Shown here: one piece after another, positions 60,836 through 64,000 of the stretch
Layout of the letters: every line of letters starts with the position of its first letter
How positions within the stretch are numbered: the stretch's first letter is position 1
Assembly: GCF_045689735.1 (NCBI RefSeq)
Contig: NZ_CP142685.1
Span: 1,984,001-2,048,000 of the forward strand
Length of the DNA stretch: 64,000 nt
Origin: Halothiobacillus sp045689735
Lineage (GTDB): Bacteria > Pseudomonadota > Gammaproteobacteria > Halothiobacillales > Halothiobacillaceae
Direction: 5' to 3'
Notes under the pieces: model-generated
Database searches by the model: none
Seen by the model: the letters and a program-made list of their open reading frames with translations, nothing else
Told to the model about the DNA's origin: nothing
Program-made: the position numbers and the translations under genes

Positions 60836-61437
60836 ACCCGACCCCTCAGAGCCATTTCTTTGCCTATCTCGCCCGCATGAAATACATCGTGCGTTGGGGC
60901 TTGATGCGCAACACCCGCGCCGAAAACATTCAGGAGCACAGCCTGCAAGTGGCGATGATCGCCCACGCGCTCGCCGTGATCGGCAACACGCTGCACGGCG
61001 AGCAACACGACATTGGCCGCATCGTCACCGTCGCGCTCTATCACGACGCATCGGAAATCATCACCGGCGATCTGCCCACGCCAATCAAATACTTCCGGCA
61101 GGACATCCTCGATTCCTACAAGGCGCTCGAAGCCCATGCCGAACGGAAACTCACCCGCCTGCTCCCCGCAGAATTGCAGGACGAATTTGCCCGGGTAATC
61201 GAAAGCGAACACATCGAGCCCGCCGTGGCGCGCGTGGTCAAAGCCGCCGACTCGATGGCCGCCTACCTCAAATGCCTGGAAGAACGCTTCGCGGGCAATC
61301 TGGAATTTCGCAAAGCCGAAGAGTTTTTACAGAAGAAACTGGATACGGCGGCGGAACAGCTCCCCGCCATCACCTATTTCCGCGAACACTTTCTTGCGGG
61401 CTTCAGCCTGACGCTCGATGACCTGAGTCACGACTGA
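60832..61437 (+). CDS. yfbR: HD-domain 5'-deoxynucleotidase YfbR
   Basis: A 201-residue enzyme that removes phosphate from deoxynucleoside 5'-monophosphates. Motifs: FFAYLARMKYIVRWGLMRNT, the metal-binding ENIQEHSLQVAMIAHAL, ALYHDASEIITGDLPTPIKY and VKAADSMAAYLKCLEE. Length and motifs match E. coli YfbR (199). Coupled to dgt; together they could trim dGTP and dNMP pools. Confidence 0.95.
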   Translation: MNPTPQSHFFAYLARMKYIVRWGLMRNTRAENIQEHSLQVAMIAHALAVIGNTLHGEQHDIGRIVTVALYHDASEIITGDLPTPIKYFRQDILDSYKALEAHAERKLTRLLPAELQDEFARVIESEHIEPAVARVVKAADSMAAYLKCLEERFAGNLEFRKAEEFLQKKLDTAAEQLPAITYFREHFLAGFSLTLDDLSHD

Positions 61438-61449
61438 GCCCAGCACGAT

Positions 61450-62070
61450 TCAGCCCGACGCGGCAGACATCCACTCGGCCAAATCGCCCAATTCTTCCGG
61501 GCAAATCTGATGCGCCATGGGATAGAACCGAGCCGTCAGTGCCGTCGCGCCGACCGCGCGCAACCGCGCCACCAGCCGCTCGGCGGCCGGCGCGGGCACG
61601 ATGTCATCCTGCGTGCCGTGGCCGACAAAAATCGGCAGTTCGATACAGGCAGGCGCGCCTGCAAAACCCGTCGCATCCGGCAACCAGGTCGAGAGCAACA
61701 TCAACCCGGCCAATGGCCGCTGAACCCGACAGGCAGCGTGCAGTGCCACCACGCCCCCCTGCGAGAAGCCGCCCAGCCAGACTGGCGCATCCCCCGGCAG
61801 CGTGTCGATCTCTGCCGCAATCCGCCCGGCCGCCGCGGCGATACCGGCCTGATCCACCGGCGCTGTCGGCTCAATCCCGTAGATATCGAACCAGCTCGGC
61901 ATCCTCAGGCCGCCATTCAGCGACACCGGCGCCACGGGCGCGGCCGGGGTGTGAATGCACCAATCCCGACCGGGCACCCAGGCCGCGAGCGCTTCCCCCA
62001 CCGGGCGCAAATCGGACGCATCCGCACCCAGGCCATGTAATAACACCAGATGCGCGCGCGGCAAACTCAT
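61450..62070 (-). CDS. Carboxylesterase of the alpha/beta-hydrolase family (phospholipase/carboxylesterase type)
   Basis: A 206-residue cytoplasmic hydrolase. The oxyanion segment VLLHGLGADASDLRPVGEAL, the nucleophile elbow GGFSQGGVVALHAA, the acid in GHGTQDDIVPAPAAERL and the His in YPMAHQICPEELGDLAEW make a full catalytic triad. It is the small YpfH/EstB-like group. The substrate is unknown. It converges with yfbR and diverges from the diguanylate cyclase. Confidence 0.87.
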   Translation of the reverse strand: MSLPRAHLVLLHGLGADASDLRPVGEALAAWVPGRDWCIHTPAAPVAPVSLNGGLRMPSWFDIYGIEPTAPVDQAGIAAAAGRIAAEIDTLPGDAPVWLGGFSQGGVVALHAACRVQRPLAGLMLLSTWLPDATGFAGAPACIELPIFVGHGTQDDIVPAPAAERLVARLRAVGATALTARFYPMAHQICPEELGDLAEWMSAASG

Positions 62071-62211
62071 CGGCAGCCCACTCCATTAGCAATTTCACAC
62101 ATAACGATTTTCTGATTCCCCGCAAAAAGCCTGATCAATGACCCGGTTAATTTTCGCTAAACTCGGGATAAATTTGCGCGTTTGATTGGACACAAACAAA
62201 GGAAGTTGAGT

Positions 62212-64000
62212 TTGGCTATCCGCCATTGGTTCGGTTCGATCCGGTTTTTGATCATTACCTCAGCACTGGGCGTTTCTCTGCTGGTGGCGGCGGCGATGTA
62301 CTGGGCCACGGCGGATGTGTTTGATCGCGCGGTGCGGCAATCTGCTACCGAAATGTCCGCCTCGCTCGCCGACGGCACCTTCAATGCCATGTACCAGATT
62401 ATGCGCCAGGGCTGGACGCGGGCGCAGCTCAATGAGTTTCTCGCCACCATCCGCACCCAGGCCAACAACGAGGGCGCGCGCATCGAACTGTATCGCGGCA
62501 GCCGCGTCATTGCCCAATATGGCCCCATCGAACAACCCAACCCGGATCAGGGCGTGCTGGCCGCCTTTAAAACCGGCCAGGCGCAGGTGCAGATGGCCGC
62601 TGGGCTGGTGCGCTATGACCGCCCGCTGATTGCCGAAACCCAATGCCTGGCCTGCCACACCAACGCCCAGGCGGGCAATGTGTTGGGTGTCCTCTCGATT
62701 GCCCAGCCGGTAGCGACACTCACCGCGCGTGCGCATGAGCAGCTTTGGCAGCGGATGCTCTGGATCATGCCGATCCCGCTGCTCACCGCGCTGCTGATTG
62801 CCTTACTGCTCTCCGGGCGCATGGGTCGTTCGCTGCAATCGCTCAAAATGGCCATCGCCCGGATCGAACGCGTGGAGGATCTTTCCACGCTCCGCTTTGC
62901 CGACGCGAAACTCGGCTTTACCGAGCTCGATGGGGTCTTGGCCGCTGCCGACCAATTCGCCGACCGCGTGCGCCATCTCGCGGTGGATCGTAATTTGCTG
63001 GAGTTCGAAATCCACCTGCTCGAACGGTTCGTCATCACCTCGGATGTGGTGCGCGACTGGCGACGCTATGTCTGCAACCTGCTGCGGGAAATCAATACCG
63101 TCATCGAGGTGCATGGCGTGTTCGCGGCCTTTGCCGTAGGCGAACGACCGGCCGGGGTCGAGCTGTTCTGGTTCGACCCGCCGGATGAATCCGTGGCAGC
63201 CAGCATCAGCCAGCGGGTGCGGCAAACCATCAGCACCAGCCTTGGGGTGAGCCTGGCGGCACTGGTTCCGCGCCAACACAGCATCGATAAGCAGTCGAAC
63301 CGTCGCCTGAGTGATCCGGCCAGCATTGATCTGCGCATCAAGAAAATCGAAATCGATACCCCGGCGCTGCGCGGCGTGGTGGGCGTCATCGTGCCGCACA
63401 GCGCGCTCGCCGAACCCGTGGCGCAACTGGTGATCGAATCCATCCTCTCCACAATGCTGAATGTGATCGGCTCGGTGCGCGCGATTGAAAAACACACCGA
63501 AGATCTGGAGTTTTACGCCACCCGCGACCCCCTCACCCACCTGTATAACCAGCGCATGTTCTGGTCGTTGCTGGACTACGAGGTGGGGCGTGCCGCCCGT
63601 CATGGCTATGCATTTGCCGTGCTGGTGATCGACATGGACAACTTCAAGTCGATCAACGACACCCACGGCCATGCCTTCGGTGACCAGTTTCTGCGCCAAG
63701 TGGCCGAATCCTTGCAAGACAGCCTGCGTTCTGGCGACATTCTGGCGCGCTACGGCGGCGATGAATTTGCCGCGATTCTGCCCGAGGCCGGCGAAAAAGA
63801 AAGCATCATGGTCACCGAGCGCCTGCTCGCCAAACTGCGTCGGTTCCGCCTGCGCGCGCCAGACGGCAGCACCGTCGGAGCCTCGCTCTCCGTCGGCATC
63901 GCCATGGGGCTGCAGCATGCCGAAACCGCCCGCGGATTGTTTGCCATCGCCGATGCGCAAATGTATCGCGCCAAGCAGAATGGCAAGAATGGCTTCGCCT
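62212..64000 (+). CDS. Membrane diguanylate cyclase with periplasmic heme-c motif (3' end outside window)
   Basis: Produces cyclic di-GMP in response to a periplasmic signal. The TTG at 62212 has AAAGGAAG six bases upstream. Membrane helices at about 9-30 and 183-201 bracket a DUF3365/Tll0287-like domain with a CLACH heme-attachment motif (C145, C148, H149) in ETQCLACHTNAQAGNVLGVLSI. A cytoplasmic linker (about 202-460) of unknown fold precedes the GGDEF domain: GGDEF at 515-519 and an inhibitory-site RSGD (506-509) five residues upstream. It is still open at the window edge after 596 codons, near the end of the GGDEF fold. A heme-based redox or gas sensor is inferred. Confidence 0.88.
   Translation, partial: MAIRHWFGSIRFLIITSALGVSLLVAAAMYWATADVFDRAVRQSATEMSASLADGTFNAMYQIMRQGWTRAQLNEFLATIRTQANNEGARIELYRGSRVIAQYGPIEQPNPDQGVLAAFKTGQAQVQMAAGLVRYDRPLIAETQCLACHTNAQAGNVLGVLSIAQPVATLTARAHEQLWQRMLWIMPIPLLTALLIALLLSGRMGRSLQSLKMAIARIERVEDLSTLRFADAKLGFTELDGVLAAADQFADRVRHLAVDRNLLEFEIHLLERFVITSDVVRDWRRYVCNLLREINTVIEVHGVFAAFAVGERPAGVELFWFDPPDESVAASISQRVRQTISTSLGVSLAALVPRQHSIDKQSNRRLSDPASIDLRIKKIEIDTPALRGVVGVIVPHSALAEPVAQLVIESILSTMLNVIGSVRAIEKHTEDLEFYATRDPLTHLYNQRMFWSLLDYEVGRAARHGYAFAVLVIDMDNFKSINDTHGHAFGDQFLRQVAESLQDSLRSGDILARYGGDEFAAILPEAGEKESIMVTERLLAKLRRFRLRAPDGSTVGASLSVGIAMGLQHAETARGLFAIADAQMYRAKQNGKNGFA

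Overview
This window is a gene-dense, GC-rich stretch of a gammaproteobacterial chromosome. The gene order mnmG-rsmG-parA-parB-atpZ-atpI-atpBEFHAGDC-glmU on one strand, the yibN-grxC-(trxC)-secB-gpsA run, the yfhM-pbpC pair and the dgt-yfbR pair are all typical of that class. A persulfide-sensor-like ArsR regulator, several thiol-redox proteins, a ferrous-iron uptake operon under a Fur-like site and a heme-c diguanylate cyclase would fit a sulfur-oxidising lineage (perhaps Halothiobacillus-like), but the genus is inferred. I see no tRNA or rRNA gene, insertion sequence, phage module or CRISPR array; this looks like core chromosome.

Layout. 1-8900: an OmpR-type response regulator (cut by the left edge) diverges from a tripartite RND efflux operon (outer-membrane lipoprotein, adaptor, permease), followed by a small exported PepSY protein, a DUF4395 membrane protein and rlmM. 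8900-17500: an MFS exporter, a small methyltransferase, feoA-feoA-feoB-feoC, a CbpA-type J protein, a zinc-free L36 paralogue (rpmJ), rdgB and hemW. 17500-30700 (minus strand): glmU, the complete F1Fo ATP synthase operon with two accessory genes, parB, parA, rsmG and mnmG, the usual origin-side cluster. 31000-34350: a membrane-anchored cold-shock-domain protein, oxyR, trxA and rho. 34450-42890 (minus): pbpC and a giant bacterial alpha-2-macroglobulin. 43000-46250: a probable sigma-54 promoter in front of a compact signalling operon of a membrane CheA-like kinase with a PilJ-type sensor, a CheY and a CheX-like phosphatase. 46290-49620 (minus): a secreted protein, a small membrane protein, a HisN-like phosphatase and purD. 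49700-54800: trmL-trmO on the plus strand, then on the minus strand an ArsR/DUF2892/rhodanese/grxC/trxC/secB/gpsA/membrane-protein run. 55000-64000: envC-like and ctpA, a DJ-1 protein, a beta-hydroxyacid dehydrogenase, dgt-yfbR, an esterase and a membrane diguanylate cyclase with a periplasmic CxxCH motif, cut by the right edge.

The best candidates for something new are three. (1) The efflux operon and the PepSY gene each carry 11-bp-phased direct repeats 18 bp before a -10 element, suggesting one response-regulator regulon. (2) The PilJ-CheA/CheY/CheX operon has a near-perfect -24/-12 promoter and a possible 48-codon leader ORF. (3) The BigR/SqrR-like ArsR protein heads a thiol-redox gene run that looks like a split YgaV-YgaP system. 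Positions, starts and motifs were read by eye; family names come from motif recognition, without any database search.
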